A DNA stretch of 64,000 nt from an uncultured Granulosicoccaceae bacterium. GTDB lineage: Bacteria > Pseudomonadota > Gammaproteobacteria > Granulosicoccales > Granulosicoccaceae. The DNA is taken from NCBI GenBank assembly GCA_938035125.1, contig CALHNS010000009.1, positions 62,001 through 126,000 on the forward strand, in the 5' to 3' direction. The notes under the pieces are model-generated. The model was given only the letters and a program-made list of their open reading frames with translations. It ran no database searches and was not told the origin of the DNA. Shown here piece after piece: positions 53,835 to 62,719 of this stretch. A program made the position numbers and the translations under genes. Position 1 is the stretch's first letter. Each line of letters begins with the position of its first letter.

Positions 53835-54504
53835 GCTGGTAAATGGAGGTCAGCTTCCAACGCTCAGTGGCTAATAGATTTAGCTTTTTGCGCAAGCGGC
53901 TGGCATGGGTATCAACGGTTCTTGTATTAAGTTCCGCCGAGGTTCCCCAAACTGAGGTGAGCAGATGCTGACGCGACAATACTCGCCCCCGATTTCTAAA
54001 CAAGAACAACGCGAGTTCGTATTCTTTTTCGGTAAGCTTAATGGGTTCATCATTTAAGCGCACTTCGCGATTTGCCGTGTTGAACACATAAGGAGGGCAA
54101 TCTAGCACTTCTGATTCTGGTTGCGCGCGTCGAGCCAGCGCATACAGACGAGCTAATAGTTCATGCTGACGAACAGGCTTCGATAAGTAATCATCCGCAC
54201 CGGCTTGAAGCGCTGTAACGATGTCCTCTTCAGCAACACGCGATGTAACAAAAATGATTGGGATATCGCTAGTGAGTGTTTTTCGCACCCAGTTAAGCAC
54301 TTCCAAACCTGAGCTGCCCGTAGTGAGCATCCAATCTAAGATAATGACGTCGTAGCTGGATTTACGAAAAGCTCGTTGAAATTCTTCTGCGGAAGAATAC
54401 ACTCCGCATAAATAACCACGATCTTCAATCCATCCACTGACTTTAGCCGATTGCTCTGGATCATCTTCAAGCAATGCAATTCGCAGCGCGGGTCGATCTG
54501 ACAT
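53797..54504 (-). CDS. OmpR-type response regulator
   Basis: A 235-aa DNA-binding response regulator from the ATG at 54504 (a longer frame to 54585 is not needed). The receiver has the acid pocket LLEDD (13-15), phospho-Asp57 in VIILDWML, the Thr/Lys switch FVTSRV and YLSKPVRQ; the winged helix (about 135-230) contains LTEKEYELALFLFRNRGRVLSRQHLL. Cognate of the overlapping CHASE2 kinase; target genes unknown. Confidence 0.93.
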   Translation of the reverse strand: MSDRPALRIALLEDDPEQSAKVSGWIEDRGYLCGVYSSAEEFQRAFRKSSYDVIILDWMLTTGSSGLEVLNWVRKTLTSDIPIIFVTSRVAEEDIVTALQAGADDYLSKPVRQHELLARLYALARRAQPESEVLDCPPYVFNTANREVRLNDEPIKLTEKEYELALFLFRNRGRVLSRQHLLTSVWGTSAELNTRTVDTHASRLRKKLNLLATERWKLTSIYQHGYRLEEHTTPG

Positions 54505-54671
54505 GAACCACTCCTGAACTAACTTATTTTTACCGTTCGAGAGCGTACTATCCCCGATTTGGTGCTTAGTCTCTAATAATACCAATTCGTAAGCATTTGA
54601 TACAGGACTGATTGCCTACACAGGGCTCAAAAACTAAGATAAGTCTTTGATATCGGTGGGAATAAGCCTTT

Positions 54672-55313
54672 TTACGTAGTTTCTGATGTTATCGGGTTCA
54701 CGTAATGGCGCCCTCCCTCGACTGATTGGATGCGCTCTACGAGCATTTCGAAATCAGCAGGACTGTCTGCCAAATTAATGTCGGCAGCATTAACGATCAA
54801 CAAAGGCGAATCATCGTATTGGTGAAAAAAACGCTCGTAAATTTCGATAAGACGCTGCAAGTATCGACTGTCGATACGTTGTTCGTGTTTAATACCGCGG
54901 CGCTCGATTCGCTGCACAAGGCGTTCTAACGGCGCTTGCAGATACACCACTAAGTCAGGCTTAGGAAAATGCTGTGTTGCTCGGTCAAACAGTGTGTTGT
55001 ACATCTGCCATTCGGTTTCATCCAGTGTTAATTCAGCGAACAAACGATCCTTATCGAGAACATAATCGGCCACCAATGGGCGCTCATTATCTATAGCAGG
55101 CAATGCACTCATGGCCTCAATTCGCGACACAAGAAAATGCATTTGAGTATGAAAGGCCACTCGTTCTGGGTTTTGGTAAAACGATTTTAGATAAGGGTTT
55201 GTGGCTTCTGCATCGGGTAAAAATCGCCCACCCACAGCGACGCTTAATTTTTTTGCCAGCGTGGTTTTACCTACACCGATAGGCCCTTCAACAGCGATGT
55301 ATTTATATTTCAT
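54672..55313 (-). CDS. Deoxynucleoside kinase
   Basis: A 213-aa kinase of the deoxyadenosine/deoxycytidine/deoxyguanosine kinase family that salvages deoxynucleosides. The P-loop EGPIGVGKTT is at 9-18, the catalytic DRL-type region reads VLDKDRLFAELTLDE, and the Arg-rich lid is RIERRGIKHEQRID. The gene lies directly before folK on the minus strand, a common gammaproteobacterial order. The precise base preference is not readable. Confidence 0.92.
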   Translation of the reverse strand: MKYKYIAVEGPIGVGKTTLAKKLSVAVGGRFLPDAEATNPYLKSFYQNPERVAFHTQMHFLVSRIEAMSALPAIDNERPLVADYVLDKDRLFAELTLDETEWQMYNTLFDRATQHFPKPDLVVYLQAPLERLVQRIERRGIKHEQRIDSRYLQRLIEIYERFFHQYDDSPLLIVNAADINLADSPADFEMLVERIQSVEGGRHYVNPITSETT

Positions 55314-55337
55314 TGGCCAATTCTCTAATGCTTACGA

Positions 55338-55850
55338 TTAAGCAGGTCGTATACCCAGCTTGTTCGCCGCTGCTAGTAATTCTGCCACAGCTCCTGCACC
55401 CTGAATGCTCAGAGCAGGGTTTAGATCAAACAATGGCTGTAATACAAATGATCGGGAACGAATTTCTGCATGAGGCACAGTTAATCGCTCATCCGCGATA
55501 ACAGAATCACCAAATAAAAGTATGTCTAAGTCTAGCGTTCTTGCCTGCCATCGAAGTGATGCAATGGATGCTGCATCGGTTGGTCTTAGGCGTCCGCGCT
55601 CAATTTCAATGGATTGCAATTCATCGAGTAATGAGTGGGCGCTTAATTGGGTATCAAATTCACACACTGAATTCAAATAGTCGGGCTGATCTGGCGGACC
55701 CATAGGGTCAGTGAGGTAGCGCGGAGATTCCACCAAATTTTTAATGGCATGAATTGCACGCAAGCTGGTGATGGCTGCATCCAAATGCTCGTGACAATTT
55801 CCTAAGTTACTGCCCAGCGCCACATACGTTTTGGTGAAACTTGTGGTCAA
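55338..55850 (-). CDS. folK: 2-amino-4-hydroxy-6-hydroxymethyldihydropteridine pyrophosphokinase
   Basis: Folate pathway enzyme of 170 aa that pyrophosphorylates hydroxymethyl-dihydropterin. Motifs: YVALGSNLGNCHEHLDAA, SPRYLTDPMGPPDQPDYLNSV and the metal/pterin pair RTLDLDILLFGD, then PHAEIRSRSFVLQPL. It overlaps the pcnB stop by 4 bases. Confidence 0.96.
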   Translation of the reverse strand: MTTSFTKTYVALGSNLGNCHEHLDAAITSLRAIHAIKNLVESPRYLTDPMGPPDQPDYLNSVCEFDTQLSAHSLLDELQSIEIERGRLRPTDAASIASLRWQARTLDLDILLFGDSVIADERLTVPHAEIRSRSFVLQPLFDLNPALSIQGAGAVAELLAAANKLGIRPA

Positions 55851-57946
55851 GCTTCATTGCCACCGCTAGCACCATCGTTTGGCGGACGACGATTGCGTGA
55901 ACGACGCCGACGCTGACCGTTCATACCTTGACCACCGCCTTTATTAGCACTGGTTTTTTTTCGGCGCACGCCCTGCGATTGGCCTTCGCTGTTGGCGTTA
56001 TGGTTCGCATTGTTGCCTTGATTATTTGACTGATGATTACCTTGCCCATCAGGTCGACGGCGAGCACTGCGTTTTTTACGCCGCTGTTGACTGTTGGCTT
56101 GACCGCTGGGTTGACCTTGGCCACGACTATTGCGTTGACGGTTTTGCCCGTTGTTGCCGCCACCAGCAGGGCGCCGCCTGCCACCGCGTTGCCTGTTCTG
56201 ATTCGAACTACCAAATAACTCAGAAGCATCACGATTGGAATTATCTTCAGGTTGGATATCATCGTAAATGCTGGTGCTCTCTTCTACCTCTTCTGGCAGA
56301 GCACGATTACCGCGATTATCTTCATCCCAATTTTCGTGCTTGGCCTGCCGTTGCGGACGAGCGGGCCGCTGGCTTTGTCGATTGCCCACATCATCGCTGT
56401 TATTGTGCGAGCGATTGGAATGTTGGCGGCTGTTGCCGCGACTATCGTCAGCATCACCGCGCGGGTTGTTTCGCTGATTACGATTTGGATTCGGCTTGTT
56501 GTTACTTTTAGGTTCGCTAGAATCATCCACAGTGTTCTCGTTAGATTCTGCGTTCGTATTAGCGTTTTGCTGACGAGGCCCACGTTGACGAGGTTTGCGA
56601 TTTCTATTACGAGAATTTTTTCGATCGTTACTAGGAGGCACCGGCACCACTATGTTGGTTAATTGCTCGGGAGATTCCCCCCAGAAGCCTTCTACCACCG
56701 GTTTATTGGCAAGCAGCTCTTCGCGAACTTCATTATGCGAACGCTGAATCTCAGTCCACCATTCCGCTAAGGGTTGCAATCGATCATCGATCGTTGAGCG
56801 CAACAATAAGAAATCGTATGAAGCGCGAAAACGTCGGTTTTGTATGAGTTCATCGACGTCGGCTACATCGCCATATTCTAATAACAATTGCATCGACCAC
56901 ACCTCACGCATAGGCTCTGAAAAACGGCGTGGAATAGCAATGATGCGAACTTGTTCGGCGGTTACAGAGTCGGCTGCCATACCAATGGCCTCTGCCACAC
57001 TCATGCCATCAGCAACGTGCATGCGAGCGCGTTGCTCAACATCAGGCCACAGCATAAAGCTCAATAAATAATAAGGTGTAATAGGCTTATTGGCAGCCAC
57101 TCGCGCATCGGTATTCTTAAGCGCTGTGCTAAGAAGCTCTTCTAAACCGACGGTATCGTTTTCAAGTCGCGGATCGAGTAAGGGAAATAAATAGGGCAAC
57201 AATCCATGTTCACGAATCGCGTTAAAACTTCTTTCTGCGTAGCCGCCTTGAAACAGTTTTAGCATTTCTTCGAACATGCGAGCTGCAGGCACTTCGCTGA
57301 GCTTATGCCGCGTTTTTTCCATGGCAATAAGCGTATCGATATGAATATCGAACCCCAGTTTTGCACTTAAACGCGCCGCGCGTAGTACCCGAACGGGATC
57401 TTCTTCACAGCGGGTTTGGGGATCTCCGATTAAGCGAAACAATCCGTCTCGCATGTCGTTCAAGCCGCCGCAATAATCGGTAATGGAATCGTTAGCAATG
57501 TTGTAATACAGAGCGTTAACGGAGAAATCACGCCGAATGGCATCTTCTTCCACCGTGCCAAATACATTATCGCGAACGATTTGACCACCATCACCCACTT
57601 CACCACCATCGCCTTTATCGTGCCCAGCACGGAAAGTGGCGACCTCAATAACATCACGCCCGAACAGCACGTGCACCAAACGAAATCTGCGCCCAATAAT
57701 GCGAGAATTTTTAAACAATTCACGCACTTCTTCAGGGCTTGCATCGGTGGCCACATCGAAATCTTTGGGCCTTTGCCCCACTAATGCATCACGAACACCG
57801 CCACCAACTAAATACGCATCGAAGCCACCATCAATCAACCGATTCAATACCTTCAAGGCATTGTTGCTGATCATGTCCTGACTCATGTCGTGGTCGTCAG
57901 TTCCTAGCACTTCCACTACGGGTTCGGAATTCACGGGTATTACCAT
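55847..57946 (-). CDS. pcnB: Poly(A) polymerase I with long disordered tail
   Basis: Adds poly(A) tails to RNA and marks it for decay. The nucleotidyltransferase core starts near residue 25 with LVGGGVRDALVG and the catalytic DFDVATDASPEEVRELFKNSRIIGRRF; RNA-binding head and neck follow to about residue 440. From about 445 to 699 the protein is an Asn/Arg/Gln/Gly/Ser-rich low-complexity tail (RNRNRKPRQRG, GGRRRPAGGGNNGQ, RRKKRSARRRPD), longer than the short basic tail of the 465-residue Escherichia coli enzyme. Overlaps folK by 4 bases. Confidence 0.94.
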   Translation of the reverse strand: MVIPVNSEPVVEVLGTDDHDMSQDMISNNALKVLNRLIDGGFDAYLVGGGVRDALVGQRPKDFDVATDASPEEVRELFKNSRIIGRRFRLVHVLFGRDVIEVATFRAGHDKGDGGEVGDGGQIVRDNVFGTVEEDAIRRDFSVNALYYNIANDSITDYCGGLNDMRDGLFRLIGDPQTRCEEDPVRVLRAARLSAKLGFDIHIDTLIAMEKTRHKLSEVPAARMFEEMLKLFQGGYAERSFNAIREHGLLPYLFPLLDPRLENDTVGLEELLSTALKNTDARVAANKPITPYYLLSFMLWPDVEQRARMHVADGMSVAEAIGMAADSVTAEQVRIIAIPRRFSEPMREVWSMQLLLEYGDVADVDELIQNRRFRASYDFLLLRSTIDDRLQPLAEWWTEIQRSHNEVREELLANKPVVEGFWGESPEQLTNIVVPVPPSNDRKNSRNRNRKPRQRGPRQQNANTNAESNENTVDDSSEPKSNNKPNPNRNQRNNPRGDADDSRGNSRQHSNRSHNNSDDVGNRQSQRPARPQRQAKHENWDEDNRGNRALPEEVEESTSIYDDIQPEDNSNRDASELFGSSNQNRQRGGRRRPAGGGNNGQNRQRNSRGQGQPSGQANSQQRRKKRSARRRPDGQGNHQSNNQGNNANHNANSEGQSQGVRRKKTSANKGGGQGMNGQRRRRSRNRRPPNDGASGGNEA

Positions 57947-57949
57947 GAG

Positions 57950-58387
57950 TTATTCATCGCTGGTCTTTGCATTATTACTTTGTTCCTTAAAGGATTGTAT
58001 TTGGCGACGCTGCTTCTTGGTTGGCCGACCTTCTCCTGCCAATCCCAATCGGGCTTGTCTGTCTGCTCGCGCTTCAAGTCGTTGCAATTCTCGCTTGGTT
58101 TGACTCTCTTCACTTTCCAAATACAGCCGTTGCGCTTCGCTTGCTGAACGGCGTTTATCGGACAAGGCAGTTACCTCAATCCGAAATTTGTACGGCGGTT
58201 TCTCAATGGTGAGTGTGTCGCCAATTTGAATTTGTCGTGACGGCTTTACCGATTGGCCATCTACCTGAACACGATTCTTATTAATGGCCCCAGTGGCCAT
58301 GCTGCGTGTTTTAAAAAAACGAGCGGCCCACAGCCACTTATCGATTCTTACTTTATCGGCCAGTTCCACGGAGTTTTCGTGGCTCAC
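57950..58387 (-). CDS. hslR: Heat shock protein 15 (S4-domain ribosome recycling factor)
   Basis: A small RNA-binding S4-domain protein (about 145 aa) that rescues 50S subunits carrying a stalled nascent chain. The S4 motif is VRIDKWLWAARFFKTRSMATGAINKNRVQVDG near the start; the C-terminus is basic and Gln/Arg-rich. The GTG at 58387 is preferred because GTGGGG lies just upstream; a GTG at 58399 is possible. 3 bases before the pcnB start side. Confidence 0.9.
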   Translation of the reverse strand: MSHENSVELADKVRIDKWLWAARFFKTRSMATGAINKNRVQVDGQSVKPSRQIQIGDTLTIEKPPYKFRIEVTALSDKRRSASEAQRLYLESEESQTKRELQRLEARADRQARLGLAGEGRPTKKQRRQIQSFKEQSNNAKTSDE

Positions 58388-58484
58388 GTTTGGCCCCACG
58401 CTGGTAACTCACAGTATACTGCCTCTGACGCGTAACGCACGTTGTTCGCGCGAATTCTCAGCGAATTTGAGGAAAAATCTGCCC

Positions 58485-58763
58485 ATGCAGTGCTATGTGT
58501 ACCGCAGTTCAAAAAAAGACGGTTTGTATGTTTATTTAGCCGATGAAGACGGCTTAAGCCAGCTCCCCGAACCGGTGCTACGCCAATTGGGTGAGCCCGA
58601 ACTTGCCATGTCGGTTGACTTAGCAACGCGTACTTCGCTGGGGCATGAAAACATTGACGAAGTGCGTAAAAACCTCGAAGAACGAGGTTTCCACGTGCAG
58701 ATGCCGAAAAATATTGAGCACTTGGTGCTGCAGGCTGCAAGAGACAGCCAACAAAAACCTTGA
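58485..58763 (+). CDS. ycgL: YcgL domain-containing protein
   Basis: A 92-aa protein beginning MQCYVYRSSKKDGLYVYLAD and containing LPEPVLRQLGEPELAM and VRKNLEERGFHVQMP, all typical of the YcgL family of unknown function. The ATG at 58485 is chosen; the frame extends upstream over the hslR start region without resemblance. Family members often lie beside rnd or similar genes; here it faces hslR divergently. Confidence 0.9.
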   Translation: MQCYVYRSSKKDGLYVYLADEDGLSQLPEPVLRQLGEPELAMSVDLATRTSLGHENIDEVRKNLEERGFHVQMPKNIEHLVLQAARDSQQKP

Positions 58764-58793
58764 AAAACACCGAGTGCTCATCAGTGTTGCCTG

Positions 58794-59135
58794 TTACTTA
58801 ACGTATTGCAACTTGCTGTCATTGGATGAAAACCAAGCGGCTAAATCGGCGATTTCCTTATCGGTTAAGCCCGCAGCAAACCCAGACATAATGGCATTCT
58901 GGCGATCACCTGACTGGTATTGCTTCAAGGCTTGAACCAAGTAATCTTCATATTGGCCAGCAAGAATGGGGTTAGTTGGAATAACCGAATTACCATCGGC
59001 TGCATGACAACCCACGCAACCTTTTTCTGTGGTTAATTTTTCGCCATTTTTAGCATCACCCGCCATAGCCACAAATGAGCTTGCGACAGCCATCAGACTA
59101 AAAAGCGCGACAACGGTGTGTTTCACAGTGTTCAA
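58794..59135 (-). CDS. Cytochrome c (c4/c553-like, single heme)
   Basis: A periplasmic c-type cytochrome of 113 aa. A signal peptide (VVALFSLMAVASSFVAMA) is followed by one heme site CVGCH and an axial Met near IMSGFAAGL. The start is TTG at 59135 with AAGGGG 7 bases upstream; it begins two bases after the upstream cytochrome gene. Probable electron carrier to a terminal oxidase or reductase. Confidence 0.9.
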   Translation of the reverse strand: MNTVKHTVVALFSLMAVASSFVAMAGDAKNGEKLTTEKGCVGCHAADGNSVIPTNPILAGQYEDYLVQALKQYQSGDRQNAIMSGFAAGLTDKEIADLAAWFSSNDSKLQYVK

Positions 59136-59136
59136 G

Positions 59137-59475
59137 TTATTTCCCCTTACCGGCAAAGTATGCCGAAATGTCGGCGATATCTTGATCAGACAAATTGCCT
59201 GCGTTCGCTTGCATAGTAGGGTGTGATCGCGCCTTACTGCGATAAGCTTGCAAAGCAGCCACTAAGTAAGCTTCATGCTGCCCAGCCACGCGCGGTACTT
59301 TATAGGTTGGGTAGGTGTTCACGTAGTGTTCCACCCCGTGACATCCCAAACAGGTATGAGCTTTTTTCTCACCCGCGGCGGCGTCACCGGCAGCGTAGGC
59401 TGAGGGGCTTAAGGCAAGCAGCAGCGCTGCTGTGCCCGCGGCGCTACAGAGTAGGCGTTGCTTAAGTAATTTCAT
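59137..59475 (-). CDS. Cytochrome c (c553-like, single heme)
   Basis: Second single-heme cytochrome, 112 aa from ATG at 59475. A signal peptide (AAGTAALLLALSPSAYA) precedes the mature part with heme motif CLGCH and axial Met in HPTMQANAGNL. It resembles its neighbour (GQHEAYLVAALQAYRSKAR versus GQYEDYLVQALKQYQSGDR), so the pair could be a duplication or the two halves of a c4-type cytochrome. Read together with the gene that starts two bases later. Confidence 0.9.
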   Translation of the reverse strand: MKLLKQRLLCSAAGTAALLLALSPSAYAAGDAAAGEKKAHTCLGCHGVEHYVNTYPTYKVPRVAGQHEAYLVAALQAYRSKARSHPTMQANAGNLSDQDIADISAYFAGKGK

Positions 59476-59583
59476 GAGTCGGTTCAAAACCTTCCAGATA
59501 ACAAGTATTCGTTGTAGCGGCAATGGCTGAAGTTTAGCAGGTAGATTACACAACCCAAGCGTCAATTGCGAAGGACTAATAAA

Positions 59584-61509
59584 TCAGTCTTGCATTGCCA
59601 TAAACATTTCATTCATACGTTTAACAAAGCCAGCGCCATCGGCCAATTGCCCACCTTCAGCCAACATGGCTTGATCGAGTAGCAAACGAGACCAATTGGC
59701 AAATTTATCTTCATCTTGCTCTCGGTCGAGTAAGCCAAGAATGGGGTGCGTTGGATTTACCTCTAACACAGGCTTAGTCTCAGGCATTTCATGGCCAGCC
59801 TGCTTAAGCAGTTGCTGCATATGCAGCGCCATATCATGCTCGCCCATCACCACACAAGCAGGCGATGAGGTTAATCGCGTGGACGCGCGCACATCACTGG
59901 TGTCTTCTTCCAGCACAGCTTTAATACGCTTAATAAGAGGCTCAGCTTCAGCCGCTTGCTTTTCTTTCTCAGCCTTTTTCTCACTGTCATCAGAGGCCAT
60001 TCCTACACCGTCTAAATCCAGATCGCCTTTAGCGATGGATACAAATGACTTTCCGTCGTATTCGTTGAAGTAATTCATCATCCACTCATCGACACGATCG
60101 TGCATTAACAACACTTCGATGCCTTTATCGCGGAATATCTCCAAGTGCGGGCTATTACTTGCCGCCGAGTAGCTGTCGGCGGTGATGTAGTAAATTTTGT
60201 CTTGACCTGTTTGCATTCGGGCCAAGTAATCATCTAAGCCAGTGAGCTCACCTTCTGATGATGTGTGCGTGGTATCAAACCGATACAGCTTGGCCACTTC
60301 CTCTTTATTACCAGGATCTTCACCTGGCGCCTCTTTTAAGCAGTTACCAAACTGCGTCCAGAAATCTTTGTATTCTTCCGGCTTCTTCTCCGCCAAGTCG
60401 TTAAGCATACCCAACACTTTCTTGGTGGAACCTCGGCGAATGCTGGCAATAATTTTGTTGTCTTGAAGAATTTCGCGCGATACGTTCAGCGGCAAATCGT
60501 TACTATCAACAAGCCCACGCACAAAACGCAAATAACGCGGCATTAATTTTTCAGCCTCGTCCATGATGAATACGCGTTGCACAAACAATTTGATGCCATT
60601 TTTTGGCGTCATTGATTCGTACAAATCAAACGGTGCACGCTTAGGTAAATACAATAACGAGGTGTATTCGTAATTACCTTCAACCCGATTATGGCTCCAC
60701 GCTATCGGGTCTTCATAGTCGTTACACACTTGTTTGTAGAACGACTGGTAGTCCTCATCGCTGATATCACTTTTCGAACGAGTCCATAGCGCAGAAGCGG
60801 CATTAACTTGTTGCAACTGAGGCTCTTTGGGTGCCTCAGGCTCTTCCCCTTCTTCAGGTTCTGGAGGTGGTGGCAGCTGCTCAAGCATCATGATAGGGAA
60901 CGTTACGTGATCAGAATACTTTTTAACTATGGAATGCAGTTGCCAGTGATCAACATAGTTTTTATGTTCATCTTTAACGTGCAAAGTAACGGTGGTGCCG
61001 CGCTTTTCTTGGCTAACAGAATCTAGCGAATAACCACCAGTGCCATCAGATGACCACAACACCGCCTCATCGGCATTCGCACCAGCGCGACGGGTTTGTA
61101 AATCCACTTTATCGGCGATAACGAAGGCAGAGTAGAAGCCCACACCAAATTGACCAATTAAGGCCGAATCGGTTTTTTGATCGCCCGTTAGGGATTCTAA
61201 GAATTGCTTGGTACCTGATTTGGCGATGGTGCCGATGTTCTGCACCACCTCTTCCCGGCTCATGCCAATACCGTTATCCGATACGGTTATGGTGCCGGCT
61301 TCAGTATCGAAGCCGACCTGGATGGACAGGTCGGAATCGGATTCTAAGAGGCTTGCATCGGATACCGCTTCGAATCGAAGCTTATCGCAGGCATCTGAGC
61401 TATTAGAAATAAGCTCACGAAGAAAAATTTCTGGGTTGCTATACAGCGAATGAATCATTAACTGCAGAAGTTGGCTGACTTCTGCTTCAAACTTCATCTC
61501 TTCAGACAT
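59584..61509 (-). CDS. htpG: Chaperone HtpG (Hsp90)
   Basis: Cytoplasmic Hsp90 of about 641 aa. GHKL ATPase motifs are ELISNSSDACDKL, VSDNGIGMSREE and IGQFGVGFYSAF; the middle domain includes LPLNVSREILQ, and the C-terminal dimerisation part ends FVKRMNEMFMAMQD. A Pro/Glu-rich charged insertion (PPPPEPEEGEEPEAPKEP, about 218-235) sits in the loop before the middle domain. ATG at 61509 or 61518. Confidence 0.96.
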   Translation of the reverse strand: MSEEMKFEAEVSQLLQLMIHSLYSNPEIFLRELISNSSDACDKLRFEAVSDASLLESDSDLSIQVGFDTEAGTITVSDNGIGMSREEVVQNIGTIAKSGTKQFLESLTGDQKTDSALIGQFGVGFYSAFVIADKVDLQTRRAGANADEAVLWSSDGTGGYSLDSVSQEKRGTTVTLHVKDEHKNYVDHWQLHSIVKKYSDHVTFPIMMLEQLPPPPEPEEGEEPEAPKEPQLQQVNAASALWTRSKSDISDEDYQSFYKQVCNDYEDPIAWSHNRVEGNYEYTSLLYLPKRAPFDLYESMTPKNGIKLFVQRVFIMDEAEKLMPRYLRFVRGLVDSNDLPLNVSREILQDNKIIASIRRGSTKKVLGMLNDLAEKKPEEYKDFWTQFGNCLKEAPGEDPGNKEEVAKLYRFDTTHTSSEGELTGLDDYLARMQTGQDKIYYITADSYSAASNSPHLEIFRDKGIEVLLMHDRVDEWMMNYFNEYDGKSFVSIAKGDLDLDGVGMASDDSEKKAEKEKQAAEAEPLIKRIKAVLEEDTSDVRASTRLTSSPACVVMGEHDMALHMQQLLKQAGHEMPETKPVLEVNPTHPILGLLDREQDEDKFANWSRLLLDQAMLAEGGQLADGAGFVKRMNEMFMAMQD

Positions 61510-61607
61510 GGTTTCCATCTAACGTTAATTAAACAATCTTGCTCAGTTTAAGTCTGGCACAGTTATGTCTGGCGGCAACACCTGGGCGAGTGCCTATCGA
61601 AAAGCAA

Positions 61608-61952
61608 TTAAAGCTTTTCTTTGATTCGCGCTGCACGTCCGGTTAGGCCACGAAGGTAATACAGCTTGGCACGACGCACATCGCCGCGGCGCTTCACTTC
61701 AATGCTGTCTACTAACGGGCTATAGGTTTGAAAAACACGCTCAACGCCTTCACCGTGTGAAATCTTGCGAACTGTGAACGCAGAATGAAGACCACGGTTT
61801 CGCTTGGCGATTACCACACCTTCAAAAGCCTGCAAACGCTCGCGTGTGCCTTCCTTTACTTTTACCTGAACAACGACGGTGTCGCCCGGGCCAAACTTGG
61901 GTATTTCCTTACCCATTTGCTCGGCATTAATTTCGTCGATGATGTTGCTCAT
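61608..61952 (-). CDS. rplS: 50S ribosomal protein L19
   Basis: Ribosomal protein L19, 114 aa from ATG at 61952 ([13 protein letters not shown] matches other L19 starts; the frame extends to 61979). Typical [39 protein letters not shown]. Last gene of rpsP-rimM-trmD-rplS. Confidence 0.97.
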   Translation of the reverse strand: MSNIIDEINAEQMGKEIPKFGPGDTVVVQVKVKEGTRERLQAFEGVVIAKRNRGLHSAFTVRKISHGEGVERVFQTYSPLVDSIEVKRRGDVRRAKLYYLRGLTGRAARIKEKL

Positions 61953-61990
61953 GTCTGTACCTGTACTTACGTTGGTCATGATTCGATAGT

Positions 61991-62719
61991 TTACGAATCT
62001 ATGGTGTTCAAAAATATTTTGTCCGCATCGGTTAAAGCCGATTCATCAATCAGCTCTGGCCGCCGCAAACGCGTTCTCTTTAAAGCTTGTTGCCGACGCC
62101 ATAAAGCGATGGCTTTATGGTCACCAGACGTTAAAACAGGCGGCACCGCCATCCCGTTAAAATCTGTTGGCCGCGTGTAATGCGGGCAATCAAGCCATCC
62201 GGTTTCAGCGAACGAATCCTGCTCCGCTGATTCTGGGTGGCCCAACACACCGGGCACCATGCGCGATACCGAATCGATAACAGCTGCCGCTGCTATCTCA
62301 CCGCCACTGAGCACAAAATCACCCAGCGATAATTCTTCATCAACGCACGACTCAATAATTCGTTCGTCAATGCCTTCGTATCTTCCGCACAGCATAATGA
62401 CTGATTGCAGAAGACAGTAACGCTTCGCCGTTGCTTGGTTAAACACCGCGCCTTGGGGTGTTAAATACACCACCTTGGCCGCAGGCATTCGAGCCTTCAA
62501 CGCGTTTACCGCATCGATGGTTGGCTGAGGTGTCATCACCATGCCAGGCCCACCGCCGAACGGTCGATCGTCCACCGTTCGATGCTTGTCGGTTGCATGC
62601 TGCCTAGGCGACTCAGTATCTAAAGATATTGTGCCATCCGATAGGGCCCTTCCGACAACGCCTGTTGCCACAAAAGCTTCCAAGCTTTCGGGGAACAATG
62701 TGACCACACCAAATTGCAT
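61991..62719 (-). CDS. trmD: tRNA (guanine-N1-)-methyltransferase TrmD
   Basis: Methylates G37 of tRNAs, preventing +1 frameshifts. The trefoil-knot SPOUT motifs are [26 protein letters not shown] and the catalytic region [14 protein letters not shown]. From the ATG at 62719 the protein has 242 aa. That ATG shares a base with the rimM stop (TAATG), so translation is coupled. Confidence 0.97.
   Translation of the reverse strand: MQFGVVTLFPESLEAFVATGVVGRALSDGTISLDTESPRQHATDKHRTVDDRPFGGGPGMVMTPQPTIDAVNALKARMPAAKVVYLTPQGAVFNQATAKRYCLLQSVIMLCGRYEGIDERIIESCVDEELSLGDFVLSGGEIAAAAVIDSVSRMVPGVLGHPESAEQDSFAETGWLDCPHYTRPTDFNGMAVPPVLTSGDHKAIALWRRQQALKRTRLRRPELIDESALTDADKIFLNTIDS

Noticed and set aside
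56026-56662. Long open frames opposite the pcnB tail
   Set aside because: Repetitive, skewed codon content of the disordered tail produces open frames on other frames and the other strand; no domain is seen.
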